DNA of 64,000 nt from CAWATG01 sp963785035 (GTDB lineage Bacteria; Actinomycetota; Acidimicrobiia; IMCC26256; CAWATG01): assembly GCA_963785035.1 (NCBI GenBank), contig CAWATG010000011.1:124001-188000 (forward strand). The letters run 5' to 3'. How positions within the stretch are numbered: the first letter of the stretch is position 1; every line of letters begins with the position of its first letter. Below, piece by piece: positions 46,167 to 56,219 of this stretch. The notes below the pieces were generated by a model. It was not told the DNA's origin. It saw only the letters and a program-made list of their open reading frames with translations, and made no database searches. A program made the translations under genes and the position numbers.

Positions 46167-46456
46167 GCGCAGAAGATCTCGAGCGCTACGAAACCGAGAT
46201 TGAACTCCAGCTCTACAAGGAGTACCGCGACGTCTTGTCGATGTTCTCCTACGTGGTGGAAACCGAGCGGCGGTTCTATTTGACCAACTCGGTCAAGCTC
46301 GAAGCCAGGAACGAGCAGGGTCGCGTGTATTTCGATCTGCGACTTTCCGACGCGTGGGTGTGGGACATGTACCGCCCGGCGCGCTTCGTCGCCAACGTGC
46401 ACGTCGTCACATTCAAGGACGTCAATATCGAGGAGCTCGCTGGTAAGGAGCTCTAG
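46163..46456 (+). CDS. DUF2469 protein (Rv2901c-like)
   Basis: The 97-residue protein, opening MSAEDLERYETEIELQLYKE and including YVVETERRFYLTN and RPARFVANVHVVTFKDVN, is the actinobacterial DUF2469 family. It is highly conserved, lies between the ribosomal L19 and yraN genes, and has no known function. GTG 46163 is overlapped by a leader ORF. Confidence 0.9.
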   Translation: MSAEDLERYETEIELQLYKEYRDVLSMFSYVVETERRFYLTNSVKLEARNEQGRVYFDLRLSDAWVWDMYRPARFVANVHVVTFKDVNIEELAGKEL

Positions 46457-46460
46457 ATCC

Positions 46461-46820
46461 ATGTCGGCACGGCATCGCGTATCGCTTGGCGCCGCGGGCG
46501 AGGACGCCGCCGCAGCCTGGTACCTCGAACGTGGTTACGTGGTCCTGGATCGGAACTGGCGATGCACCGAAGGCGAGTTGGACCTCGTCGTCCAAGTCGG
46601 CAGAATCACCGTCTTCTGCGAGGTCAAGACACGCACGAGCGACGCGTTCGGCACACCCGCCGAAGCTGTGACGCCTGCCAAGCAGCGGCGCCTGCGTGTC
46701 CTGGCGAGTCGCTGGCTGGCCGAGCACCCTGAAAGTCGCGGCGATCTTCGTTTCGACGTCGCAGCTGTCATGCGTACCGCAGCAGGTCTCGCGGTCGAGG
46801 TGATCGAAGCTGCGTTCTAG
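46461..46820 (+). CDS. yraN: YraN/UPF0102 nuclease-fold protein
   Basis: The 119-residue protein has the endonuclease-like core GEDAAAAWYLERGYVVLDRN, EGELDLVVQVGRITVFCEVK (E-x-D and E-x-K catalytic pattern) and AKQRRLRVLASRWL. Function is unproven; it usually precedes comM. Here small minus-strand genes and echA lie between. Confidence 0.93.
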   Translation: MSARHRVSLGAAGEDAAAAWYLERGYVVLDRNWRCTEGELDLVVQVGRITVFCEVKTRTSDAFGTPAEAVTPAKQRRLRVLASRWLAEHPESRGDLRFDVAAVMRTAAGLAVEVIEAAF

Positions 46821-46828
46821 GTCGGCGG

Positions 46829-47122
46829 CTATTTGCTGCCGCGCCGTCGGCTCTCGGAGTGCCAGCACCCGGTGTGCCAGTGCCGGCGAAGATCTGGTTC
46901 GAGCACGGGTACGACAACCTTATGGCCCCGTCCCGGTGGGATTTCCCCGTCACATCCGGGGCAACGATACGACTTGAGCGCTTGGTAGGGCTGGATGTGG
47001 CGTACCGTGATGTCGGTTTCGCCGGGGATGTCCACGCCGAAATCGTCGTCACGGGAAGGATCATTGGAGGGGTTTCCCTCGAATGACCATCCGCGGTCAC
47101 CAGGTTGTGACGGTGCGTTCAT
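46829..47122 (-). CDS. Small putative zinc-binding protein
   Basis: The 97-residue protein contains CPGCDGEIPPGRGHKVVVP and RRHWHTGCW, a Cys/His set that could bind zinc. Similar short proteins are common in actinobacteria but have no assigned role. It converges with yraN and precedes, on the same strand, no other large gene. Confidence 0.6.
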   Translation of the reverse strand: MNAPSQPGDRGWSFEGNPSNDPSRDDDFGVDIPGETDITVRHIQPYQALKSYRCPGCDGEIPPGRGHKVVVPVLEPDLRRHWHTGCWHSESRRRGSK

Positions 47123-47134
47123 CGGTCAGCTCAC

Positions 47135-47248
47135 TCAGCGGGGAATGGCAGCCCATGCCAACAGCGCCGCGGTCGCGGCGAGGGCGAGTACGACGAAGAC
47201 GATGTCACTGCGACGGTGGACTCGCCGGCGAAAAGGGTTGTATCCCAT
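47135..47248 (-). CDS. 37-residue single-helix membrane protein
   Basis: ATG 47248 opens MGYNPFRRRVHRRSDIVF followed by a hydrophobic helix VVLALAATAALLAWAAI. A positive N-terminus and one helix predict a small inner-membrane protein. Short proteins starting with a YNPFR motif are widespread in actinobacteria. No Shine-Dalgarno is present; TACCGT lies upstream. Confidence 0.5.
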   Translation of the reverse strand: MGYNPFRRRVHRRSDIVFVVLALAATAALLAWAAIPR

Positions 47249-47288
47249 AGGAGGGCTACGGTAGCGAATCTTTCGCGAAGGGAGTCCA

Positions 47289-48076
47289 GTGGAGACGCTG
47301 CTCGTCGAACGTCTTGGAGGCGTGGTGACGGTGACGTTGAATCGTCCCGCCAAGAAGAACGCAATCAGCGACACCATGTACCGAGAGTTGGAATCGGTCA
47401 TCGGCGAGGTCGCCGCACGACCAGTTGACCGGGTGCTGGTGCTGACCGGCGCAGGCGACGGGTTCTGTTCCGGTCATGACCTGAGTGACGCGTTGAATCA
47501 GGAATGGATGACGGGTCTCGGAGCCGGGCTGGCGAATATGCGCCGGTTGGGCGGGGTCGCGATGGCGCTTCACGAGTTACCCAAGCCCACCATCGCGGCG
47601 GTGAACGGTATTGCTGCTGGAGCAGGATGCAACCTTGCCTTTGGTTGTGACCTCATCGTGGCGTCGGAGAGCGCCCGCTTCTCACAGATTTTCGTGAAAC
47701 GGGGTCTGACTGTGGACTTCGGTGGCACATGGCTGTTGCCTCGCCTCGTGGGATTGCACAAGGCGAAGGAGTTGGCGTTCCTCGGTGACATCATCTCTGC
47801 CGCTGAGGCCAAGGAGATCGGGATCGTCAATCGTGTTGTACCGGCGGACGAGCTTGCAGCGCATGCGGCGTCTCTCGGGGCCAGGCTTGCACAAGGCCCA
47901 CCCCTTGCGTTGTCCACGATCAAGAAGGCGATGAACGATTCGCTCTCGCAGATCGTTTGCCGAGGCGGTCGAACATGAGGCACTCGCCCAAACGCTGATG
48001 TTCGCGTCCGAGGACGGCGCGGAAGCACTCGAGGCTTTCGGAGAAAGGCGAGATCCGGTCTTTCGCGGCGTATTGA
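47289..48076 (+). CDS. Enoyl-CoA hydratase/isomerase family protein (two frame breaks)
   Basis: About 262 codons encode a crotonase-fold enzyme of fatty acid or related acyl-CoA degradation. TLNRPAKKNAISDTMYREL, GAGDGFCSGHDLSDAL (oxyanion loop) and VNGIAAGAGCNLAFGCDLIV are seen. The usual Glu after the second loop (as in SESARFSQIF) is hard to place, so hydratase activity is uncertain. The frame breaks near 47955, restoring AEAVEHEALAQTLMFASEDG, and near 48070 just before the stop. Confidence 0.85.
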
Positions 48077-48109
48077 CCACGCGGGTTTCCGTGGGTTCTC
48101 GCCAGGGTG

Positions 48110-48373
48110 TTACGAAGCGGCGGGGGATTCCCCGTTCAGCGGCCGGGTGGCGTCTTCTTCGGCATCGAGCACAATGGTGTGCGCGGCATGCACGACTTCG
48201 CGGTCAGGCTCCTGGATGCGGTGGACCACTTGGTCCTCGATCTCCCACGCTGCGCCGCACCGCCAGCATGACAGCACGACGTAGCCGCCGGTGTGGTAGT
48301 CGGTCTCGACGTCGGTCCCGTCATACGGGCAGTGCGTCAGGTTCACAATGCAATAATCGGCCTCGTAGGCCAT
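48110..48373 (-). CDS. Small Cys-rich (zinc ribbon) protein
   Basis: The 87-residue protein has THCPYDGTDVETDY and SCWRCGAAWEIED, two Cys knuckles (C-x-Y and C-x-x-C) that may form a zinc ribbon. The tail is acidic. ATG 48373 is chosen because the upstream codons lie over the end of dprA. Function unknown. Confidence 0.55.
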   Translation of the reverse strand: MAYEADYCIVNLTHCPYDGTDVETDYHTGGYVVLSCWRCGAAWEIEDQVVHRIQEPDREVVHAAHTIVLDAEEDATRPLNGESPAAS

Positions 48374-48407
48374 TTCTTGAATGAGTAGGCGCCGGGCCGA
48401 AAACCCT

Positions 48408-49567
48408 TCATCGAGGCCAGAAAAAGCCTTGCGATCGCACAACCTTCCCGGCTCGCTCGAGCTCATCGATGGCCAGGGCGACCTGGGACATCGTGTATTT
48501 CGTTCGCTGAAGAATCTGGTCGATTGTTGCTGCTTCTCCGGAGAGGGCTCGGTGGACCGTGGTGGCGGTCGCGCTCAGCGGCGGTGTGGGGCTCGGCTGA
48601 GCCACGCCCCACCCACGGCGGGCGCCGGGGGTGAGCCCCAACGCCACCAGCACGTCCTCAGGTTGCAGGAGTGGATGGGCCCCGTCTGCGATCAACGCGT
48701 TGGTTCCCTCCGCACTTGGATTGCGACGCGACCCGGGAATCGCCAGAACAGGTCTGCCGTACTCGAGCGCGTGCTCTGCGGTGATACGAGCTCCGCCGGT
48801 GAGGGTCGCTTCGACGACCACCACGACGTCGGCGAGCGCGGCGATGATCCGATTGCGGACGGGGAACCTGCGGCGGTCCGGGGTCACGCCGAATCCCAAT
48901 TCAGTCATGATCACGCCGTTGCTTGCGAACCCGTTCGAAAAGGGTGACGTGTCGGCGCGGGTAGACGATGTCGAGTCCGGTGGCCACGACACCAATTGGG
49001 CCACCGCGAGCTTCACAGTCGCCCCGCTGTTCCAGCGCGCCGAGATGACACGCAGCGTCGATGCCGATCGCGAGTCCGCTGACGACGGTGATACCGGCAT
49101 CTGCAAGGAACGCGCCGAGCTCATGTGCGTCGGCCAGTCCGTGCGGAGTTGCGGCGCGGGTCCCGACAATCGCGACTCGCGGCGCTGCGAGTGCGTCGAG
49201 GCGCGCTCCTTCGGCCAGGAGCACAGCCGGGGGCCTGGGCACGTCCTCTGATATCGGGTAACGAGGGCTTCCGGTGGTCAAGACTGCTGTGCCGCGCTGC
49301 GCGGCGCGCGCTGACGAGTTCTGCGACGGCATGAGGCGCACAGGCGTTTCGCCATGCGAGCGCGAGCGCCGGTAGCGGAGCGCGCGAGCGGTCGAGTGGC
49401 ATCACGCTCCCGGCGCGAATTGCTTCGAGGGCGTGCTCGAATCCCACGTGGTCGGCGAGCACGCGTTCGAGGCGCGCTGGTGTGATGGCGGGTAGGCACG
49501 CAAGAGCGAGGCCTGCCACCTCCGTCGGGGTCATCGGAGTTCGGTGGTGTCGGTCGACGCTGGTCAT
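48408..49567 (-). CDS. dprA: DNA processing protein DprA (two frame breaks)
   Basis: About 386 codons encode the Rossmann-fold single-strand DNA binder that loads RecA. Visible are VAIVGTRAATPHG, VVSGLAIGIDAACHLGAL, YPRRHVTLFERV, RNRIIAALADVVVVVEA and ITAEHALEYGRPVLAIPG, then a winged-helix tail (TIDQILQRTKYTMSQV). Breaks lie near 49290-49325 and near 48925. Its ATG overlaps the comM stop (ATGA). Confidence 0.9.
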
Positions 49568-51091
49568 AGCGGATCACATCGCAGGTCAGCTGCCTGGAGG
49601 AGATGTTCGACCTCGATGGCACCGGAGCACGCGAGGTCGGCGATGGTCCGAGCGACGCGCCGAATGCGCGCCGCTCCGCGCCCAGTCAGGTCCCGGCGCC
49701 GCGTGATGTCGCGCCATGACATCGCCGTGCTCGGCGTGAGTGGAACGAGCCGCGCGAGCGCTCCCGCGGGTATGTGCGCATTGTGACGCCACGGCGTGCC
49801 GTTCAGGCGGGCGCTGCTGGCGAGCGACGGCATCGATGACGCGAGCGCGTACGACGTCTGAGCACTCGCCGGGCTCGTCGTCGGGTTGCGGTGGAGTCAC
49901 CACGACGCGGAGGTCGAAACGGTCGAGGAGCGGAGCGGACATGCGTTGGCGGTATCGCAGGCGCATTGCCTCGTTGCAGCGGCACGTGGGTGGGCCGAGG
50001 CCGCACGGGCACGGGTTGGAACACGCAACGAGCATGAATTCGGCGGGGAATGACATTGACACGCGTTGACGTGCGATCTGGACCCGTCCGTCCTCGAGAG
50101 GTTGGCGCAGTGCATCGAGCGATCGCGGCGCCCACTCGCCGAGTTCGTCGAGCACGAGCACGCCACGATGCGCCATGGTGACTTCTCCCGGATGTGGTCG
50201 CCCCGATCCACCACCGACGAGGGCAGGGGTCGATGCCGTGTGGTGCGGCATGCGGAAGGGGCGTACCTGCGCCAGCCCAGCGTGTGGCGCGTAGCCCGCT
50301 GCACTGTGGATTCGTGTGACTTCGAGCGCCTCGTCATGAGCGAGTGGTGGAAGGATCGACGCCAATCGGCGTGCAAGCATGGTCTTGCCGGCTCCCGGCG
50401 GTCCGATCATCAACAGGTGGTGCGCCCCTGCGGCGGCGACTTCCAGCGATTGGCGTGCCTGGTGCAGTCCACGTACATCGGCGAGTTCCAGCGGTTCCTC
50501 GCACTGATCTGGGTCGCTCGCTGCGGCCTACGTCGAGTTGGAGCTTCGCATGGTTGGGGGTTCTGAATCCGGCCAGGGCTCGTCGTCGACGAGGCAGGCA
50601 CGAAGTTCGCCCAGCGTGCGCGCGCACAACACCCGGATGGTTCCCACGAGCTCTGCCTCTCGGGCATTGGCGGCGGGGACGATGACGGCCTCGACGCCGG
50701 AGCGTGCCAACTCGTCGACCATCGCGAGCACGCCGGAAATCGGTCGTACCGAACCGTCGAGGCCGAGTTCTCCGAGTACGGCTACGCCATTCAGGCATGC
50801 TCCTGGAATGTTGCCGTCGGCGGCGAGCAGGCCGAGAGCCACGGCCAACTCGAACCCAGACCCGGACTTGGGCAGGCCCGCCGGTGCGAGATTGACGGTG
50901 ATCCGCTTCATGGGCCACGCCAGCTTCGAGCTCAGCAGCGCGGCGCGCACGCGCTCGCGTGACTCTCGTACGGCGGCATCGGGCAAACCCACGACGCTGT
51001 AGGCGGGCAGTCCTGTCGATACGTGAACCTCGACGGTGACCCGGCGGCCCTCGACGCCCACGAGGGTGGCACTGGGAATCGACGCGAGCAT
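49564..51091 (-). CDS. comM: ComM/YifB AAA+ helicase (in-frame amber plus one frame break)
   Basis: The N-terminal Lon-like domain has VHVSTGLPAYSVVGLPDAAV and ITVNLAPAGLPKSGSGFELA. The AAA+ part has MIGPPGAGKTMLARRL, GVLVLDELGEWA, and ACSNPCPCG; the C-terminal SWRDITRRRDLTGRGAARI and RVARTIADLA end it. Between the domains TAG 50528-50530 interrupts an otherwise continuous frame. A shift near 49820 separates the last 85 codons. It promotes integration of DNA during transformation and sits in the usual comM-dprA pair. Confidence 0.9.
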
Positions 51092-51407
51092 GGCAACCTC
51101 TCAGAACGAACTCGTGTCCTGCGGAGGGCCGAAACCGCGGCGTACTCGACGGTGTCCTCGCACCATATCTCATACTTGCGACGGGATCGAACGCATCGGG
51201 GATTGCTGTCGTTTCTGATGAAATGCCACGTGGCGAGGGAATTCCTCGTTGTGGTTCCGAGCGTCGGGCTGACGTTGGTAACGTGAAGATCCGGAGCATC
51301 GGCCACATCGGCGAACATCGGCGACCATCAGCGAACATCGAGATGACGGAATCGAGCGAATTGAGTTCCATACGCGCCAGCCGCCACATGTCTGGTGAAC
51401 CCGGTCC
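51092..51407. other. Intergenic region between divergent comM and xerC
   Basis: The 316 bases hold no clear gene. A 10-bp direct repeat stands out (see the next entry). Near it GAATCGAGC and GAATTGAGT form a second imperfect direct repeat (51350-51368). Confidence 0.4.
51305..51344 (+). repeat. 10-bp tandem repeat before xerC
   Basis: ACATCGGCGA occurs twice in perfect succession, then as CCATCAGCGA, then as ACATCGAGAT. The period equals one helical turn, so proteins bound to each unit would lie on one face of the DNA. It is 60-100 bp upstream of the Xer-type recombinase gene. Confidence 0.6.
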
Positions 51408-52371
51408 GTGGGTTTGCCGGTGACTTCCTATCGAGGGGAGTCGGGCTACGACGTCACGGGATTCTCGGGTTCGTTGGCAACCAGCAGCCCGAATACTCGA
51501 CAGGCCTACGTCGCTGACGTCGAGCAGTTTGTGACGTGGGCCGAACGGGGCGGCTGTCGTCGTAGCAGGCGACCTCGACCACAGAGTTCTCCGTCGGTAT
51601 CTGGCGTATCTCACCACGCGCGGGTTTTCGCGTGCTTCGATCGCCCGCAAAGCGGCCGCCTTGCGGTCGTTCGCTCGATACCTGCATCGGAACGGTGCAA
51701 TCGCGACCGACCCCTCGCGCAGACTGCATGCAGCGCGTGGACGTTCCCGCCTTCCGCGCGTGCCGCGCCGCGACGACGCCAACATCATGATCGATGCCCT
51801 TGAGGTCAACGCTGCGATGAGCACTGACACCAGCGTTCGCGCTCGGGAGAACCGAGCGGTTGCGCTGCGTGATCTTGCCGTTGTCGAAGTGCTTTATGGC
51901 GCTGGATTGCGGGTTGGGGAGTGTTGCGGTCTCTCGCTCGGCAACATCGACGCCGTTGCTCGGGTCATTACCGTGCTCGGCAAGGGCGACAAGTACCGTC
52001 GCGTTCCGCTCGGTGAGCCTGCTTTCGAGGCTGTGCTGCGCTACGTGCGTGATGGGCGCCCGGTGCTCGCGGCGAGTTCTGCCGAGCCGGCACGCGATGG
52101 CGATGCCGTCTTCCTGAATAGTCGCGGCAAGCCTCTTTCGTCCCGCGACGCGCATCGCATTGTCGCAAAGTTGCGCCTTCCAGATGGTTCGACAATGCAC
52201 CCTCATGTGTTGCGTCACGCGTACGCGACACACCTTCTGGAGGGTGGAGCGGATCTTCGCTCCGTGCAAGAGCTGCTCGGCCATGCGGATCTCTCGACAA
52301 CCCAGATCTATACCCACCTCACTCGCGAGCGACTGGTCGCGGTTTACGAAAAGACGCATCCCCGTGCCTGA
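51408..52371 (+). CDS. xerC: Tyrosine recombinase, XerC-like (one frame break)
   Basis: About 321 codons. The N-terminal SAM-like domain has SSPNTRQAYVADVEQFVTWA and RRYLAYLTTRGFSRASIARK; the catalytic domain has YGAGLRVGE (Arg), GKGDKYRRVPL (Lys), PHVLRHAYATHLLEGG (His-x-x-Arg), LLGHADLSTTQIYTHL (His and Tyr). It should resolve chromosome dimers at dif. The frame breaks near 51555. GTG 51420 is an alternative start. The stop overlaps the sigma factor gene by 8 bases. Confidence 0.9.
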
Positions 52372-53146
52372 CGAACGCGATGACGCAGCAGCTCTGATCG
52401 CCGAACTGTGGCGTGACTACAAGCAGGACGGTACGAAAGAGGCTCGCGAGCGCCTGATCCTGAACTACTCGCCGTTGGTGAAGTTCGTCGCGGGGCGCGT
52501 TGCGGCGGGTCTTCCCCAGAACATCGAGCAGGCGGATCTCGTGAGCTACGGAATCTTCGGCCTGATTGATGCAATCGACAAGTTCGACCCGGCTCGCGGC
52601 TTCAAGTTCGAGACCTACGCAATTTCGCGTATCAAGGGCGCCATCATCGATGAGTTGCGTTCGATCGATTGGGTGCCGCGTTCGGTCCGGGCGAAGGCGC
52701 GGGCGATCGAGCGCGCATATTCGAAGCTCGAGAATGAACTGAAGCGCACGCCCGATGACAAAGAGGTGGCTGCCGAGCTGGGCGTGACCGAAGAAGAACT
52801 TGCGCACACGATGTCGCAGATCTCGTTCGTCGGTATCGTCGCGCTTGACGAACTGCTCGGTGTGACTCCTGAGCGGTCCAATGCCGCGACGGTGGGCGAC
52901 ACGGTGTCGACGCGTCAGCACGATCCTGTCGAGCAGTACGAAGTCGACGAGATGAAACACGTGTTGGCCGACGCGATCAATCGGATGCCCGACCGTGAGC
53001 GGCTCGTGTTGACGCTCTATTACTACGAGGGATTGACGCTCGCCGAGATTGGTGACGTACTCGGAGTGACCGAGAGTCGCGTCTGTCAGATTCACACGAA
53101 GGCGATCTTCCAACTACGCGGGAGAATGGTGGAAACCGCCCGTTAG
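52364..53146 (+). CDS. whiG: Sigma factor of the FliA/WhiG type
   Basis: The 260-residue sigma factor has region 2 (LILNYSPLVKFVAGRVAAGL, DLVSYGIFGLIDAIDKFD, FKFETYAISRIKGAIIDELR), region 3 (WVPRSVRAKARAIE) and region 4 (MPDRERLVLTLYYYEGLTLA, GDVLGVTESRVCQIH). It is of the flagellar/sporulation class. In Streptomyces the equivalent gene whiG lies close to rpsB as here. No flagellar genes are in the window, so its regulon is open. The start is GTG 52364 within xerC. Confidence 0.88.
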   Translation: MPDERDDAAALIAELWRDYKQDGTKEARERLILNYSPLVKFVAGRVAAGLPQNIEQADLVSYGIFGLIDAIDKFDPARGFKFETYAISRIKGAIIDELRSIDWVPRSVRAKARAIERAYSKLENELKRTPDDKEVAAELGVTEEELAHTMSQISFVGIVALDELLGVTPERSNAATVGDTVSTRQHDPVEQYEVDEMKHVLADAINRMPDRERLVLTLYYYEGLTLAEIGDVLGVTESRVCQIHTKAIFQLRGRMVETAR

Positions 53147-53217
53147 CCGGGTATCGTTGCCATCGCGTTCGCTGTCACCTCCCCCAACCGTGTGTCGCCG
53201 GTGTTGAGGGGTGTTGG

Positions 53218-55159
53218 ATGCTTCCAGTTGTGTGTTTCACTCGATGTTTCGCCGCGCGCTGGCGGTGCACTCGTCGGTGGAAAGCGTCGCGGGTATCGAG
53301 GACGCTACGGGCTTCGCGGGTGTCGCGGGCGGTGGCGGTCGCCTCGGCGCTGATTGCCCAGGTCCTCGCTGCTCCCTTGGTGGCTGCGGCAGCGGAACCT
53401 CGCGCGGGGGACACCTCATGGACACGGCCTGTCGACGGCGAGATCGTCGCGACGTTCGAAGCTCCGCGCTCGGTGTACGGACCAGGGCATCGTGGTGTGG
53501 ATTTCGCGGCTCGTCCTGGAACACCCGTTCGCGCGGCCGGCGACGGCGTGGTGAGTTTCGCCGGATCGGTCGCGGGCTCGGTCCATGTCGTCATCGCTCA
53601 CCGAGGTGGTCTGCGAACGTCGTATTCGTTCCTGGCGTTGCCTGCGGTGCGGACGGGCGAACGTGTCGAGCGGGGGCAGGTAATCGGCACGACGGGGGGA
53701 GCGGGTGATCGTCATTCGGTTGGCTCCATGCATTTCGGTGCGCGGCTCGGTGAGCAGTACATCGACCCGATGCGACTCCTCGGTCCTGTCGACCTGCGAT
53801 TGATGGTGAGGCTCACTCCAGTTCGGGGTGCCGTGCGGCTGCCTCCCCCAAGCGCTGAACGCCGCGAGCTTCGCGTGTCCCTCTCGCTTGGCGCGACGCC
53901 CGCATGGGCACGCGACGCGCTCGGTCTTGCCGGCGACTCGTCAGTGCTCGACGTGCTCGTCGGTGCCTTCACCGGGGCCGGCAAGATGACCGTTGACGGG
54001 GTGCGGTCGCTCTACGACGCGACCGTGACGCTGGCGAGCTTCGGGGTTTCGCTGACCGCCCAGTTCGCCGAGTTGGCCGTCAAGGCCTGGTCGAACACGC
54101 CGCGTGCTGTTCTCCTGGCGGCGCTGGCGCGGTATTCGGAGTCGTTGGTGACATGGCTGGCAACCTGGCGCGCCTGCACCGATGATCCGCCCGAACTCGA
54201 TGGGTCCGGCGGGTCCGGACACCTCGTTATGGGCGATTTCCGGCATCAACAGCTCGTCGAGGGGGAAGCGACCGACGCTCAACGTGCCATTCGACAAGCT
54301 CGGGTACCGCCCAGACGAGGTGTTCTCGTATTCCTATGCCGACGAAAGCCCACGATATGGCAAAGCCGATACCTGGAACGCGTTGACGACATCAGCTGAG
54401 CGGCTGGCCGACCAGCTACGGGCGCTGGCACGTTCGCATCCCGGTCGAGAGGTGGATCTCATCGCTCACTCGCAGGGCGGGTTGGTCACACGAGTCTTCC
54501 TGCAGACCTTCTATGACCCGGCGGATCCAACATTTCCACCATTGGGTACGGTCGTGACGCTTTCGTCGCCGTTGTCCGGTGTTCCGCTGGCGACCGCCGG
54601 GCGGAGACTCCTGGATTCCCCGTTGGGCCGGTTCCTCGATCGGAAGGCCGTCGAACTCGCAGGCGCCGCGCCGTCGGAGGTCGATGCAGTCAGGGATCTC
54701 GCCTCGGATTCGGCTTTGCGTGCACGTCTCGAGCGGGTACCTGTGCCAGAGCACTTCGAGATCACCAGCATCGGCGCTGCTGGTGACTGGATCGTGCCTG
54801 CCACCGAGATCGGGATGCCCGGCGCTCAACGACATGTGGTGAATCCGAAAGGCTTGGGCGATCACACGAGCATCAAGACCGACCGCGATGCCATGCGAGC
54901 GACGCGGCTGGCGTTGGAGCGTCGTCCCCTGCCGTGTCCGACCCTGGGTCAGGCATGGGAGGGGTTGTATCGACCTCTGCTGATCTCGGGTATCGAGCGT
55001 GTGGGCGCGGCGGTGGCCGATCACCTCGATACGCTGACGTCCCCGGCCAGGCTCGTGAATCCTGCTGGTCTCATGGACCTCACCGCTCTGGTCCGCGAAG
55101 TGACAGGAGCGCCCTCGTCCGGCGCGATCTCGGGCCCGGGGCGCAGCTCGGGACTCTGA
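53218..55159 (+). CDS. Degenerate LytM (M23) domain fused to an alpha/beta-hydrolase (one frame break)
   Basis: About 647 codons. A signal peptide (AVAVASALIAQVLAAPLVAA) leads to a LytM domain at about 65-190: GHRGVDFAARPGTPVRA has the zinc His and Asp, but the loops read RTSYSFL and VGSMHFGARLG, lacking the two catalytic His of active M23 enzymes while keeping the last zinc His. A helical linker follows. The C-terminal part is a lipase-like hydrolase: SYADESPRYGKADTW, VDLIAHSQGGLVTRVFLQ (Ser nucleophile), TVVTLSSPLSGVPLA, GDHTSIKTD (His). The frame breaks near 54230, joining HLV to AISGINSSS. It lies just before rpsB. Confidence 0.75.
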
Positions 55160-55283
55160 GATCGGTCCGACTACACTGGCTTGCACCCGCTCGTCCACGA
55201 ACGGGAATTCGCACGCTCGTACCCCACGGTGGCCCTTGCGGGCGCTTGTACGGGCGGAAGGTACAACCGAGGGAAGGAACCAC
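55160..55283 (+). promoter_or_regulatory. rpsB leader region
   Basis: These 124 bases before rpsB contain TACACT (a weak -10 box, near 55170) and an inverted repeat TTGTAC/GTACAA (55246-55266, 9-nt loop) just upstream of the ribosome site. It may be a ribosomal-protein leader for S2 feedback. Confidence 0.4.
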
Positions 55284-56219
55284 GTGGCTGTCGTCACTAT
55301 GAAGCAGCTGCTGGAGGCCGGCGTCCATTTCGGCCACCAGACGCGCCGTTGGAACCCGAAGATGAAGCGTTTCATCTTCGGGGAACGCAATGGGATCTAC
55401 ATCGTTGATCTCCATCAGACACTCGATCGCATCGACACTGCGTACAAGTTCGTCCGGAAGACCGTCGAGAACGGTGGGACGATCCTGTTCGTTGGCACCA
55501 AGAAGCAAGCGCAGGAGCCGATGGAGCAGCATGCCGATCGTTGCGGCATGCCGTACATCAACTACCGCTGGCTTGGTGGCATGCTCACGAACTTCACGAC
55601 CGTTCACACCCGGGTCGCAAAGCTTCGTGAATACGAAACGATGGTCAAGACCGGCGAGATCGATCAGATGATCAAAAAGGAAGGCCTCAAGGTTCGTCGA
55701 GAGCTGGCGAAGCTCGAGCGCAACCTTGGCGGCATCCGAAGCCTCGAGAAGCTGCCGAGCGCCATCTTCGTCATCGACACGAAGAAGGAGCACATCGCAG
55801 TCACGGAGGCGAAGCGCCTAGGTATTCCCGTCGTGGCGATTGTGGACACCAACTGCGATCCCGACGAGATCACCTATGTGATCCCTGGCAATGACGACGC
55901 GATTCGTTCGGCGACGTTGTTGTCCCGTGTCATCGCAGATGCAGTGCTCGAGGGGCGTCATCTCTATGAGAAGAAGCACGCCCGTCCGGTCACCAAGAAA
56001 GAAGACACGCCTGCAGCTCCACTGGATCCCGAAGCTGCCGAGCGCAAAGCCGAGCAGCAGCGTCAGGCTGCCAATGAGGCCGCTGCGTCCCAGCGCGCTC
56101 GTGAGGAGCGGCTTGCCGCGGCGAAGACTGCCGTTGCCACTGCCGACCCTGAGGCTTTGACCACGGAGTCGGCTCCGGTGGTCGCCGGTACTACCACTCC
56201 GGAGACGACGAATGGCTGA
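55284..56219 (+). CDS. rpsB: Ribosomal protein S2
   Basis: The 311-residue protein has LLEAGVHFGHQTRRWNPKM, FVGTKKQAQEPM, YINYRWLGGMLTNF and PSAIFVIDTKKEHIAV. After about residue 235 an Ala/Glu-rich tail follows, longer than usual. GTG 55284 has GGGAAGGAA upstream. It overlaps tsf by 8 bases. Confidence 0.97.
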   Translation: MAVVTMKQLLEAGVHFGHQTRRWNPKMKRFIFGERNGIYIVDLHQTLDRIDTAYKFVRKTVENGGTILFVGTKKQAQEPMEQHADRCGMPYINYRWLGGMLTNFTTVHTRVAKLREYETMVKTGEIDQMIKKEGLKVRRELAKLERNLGGIRSLEKLPSAIFVIDTKKEHIAVTEAKRLGIPVVAIVDTNCDPDEITYVIPGNDDAIRSATLLSRVIADAVLEGRHLYEKKHARPVTKKEDTPAAPLDPEAAERKAEQQRQAANEAAASQRAREERLAAAKTAVATADPEALTTESAPVVAGTTTPETTNG

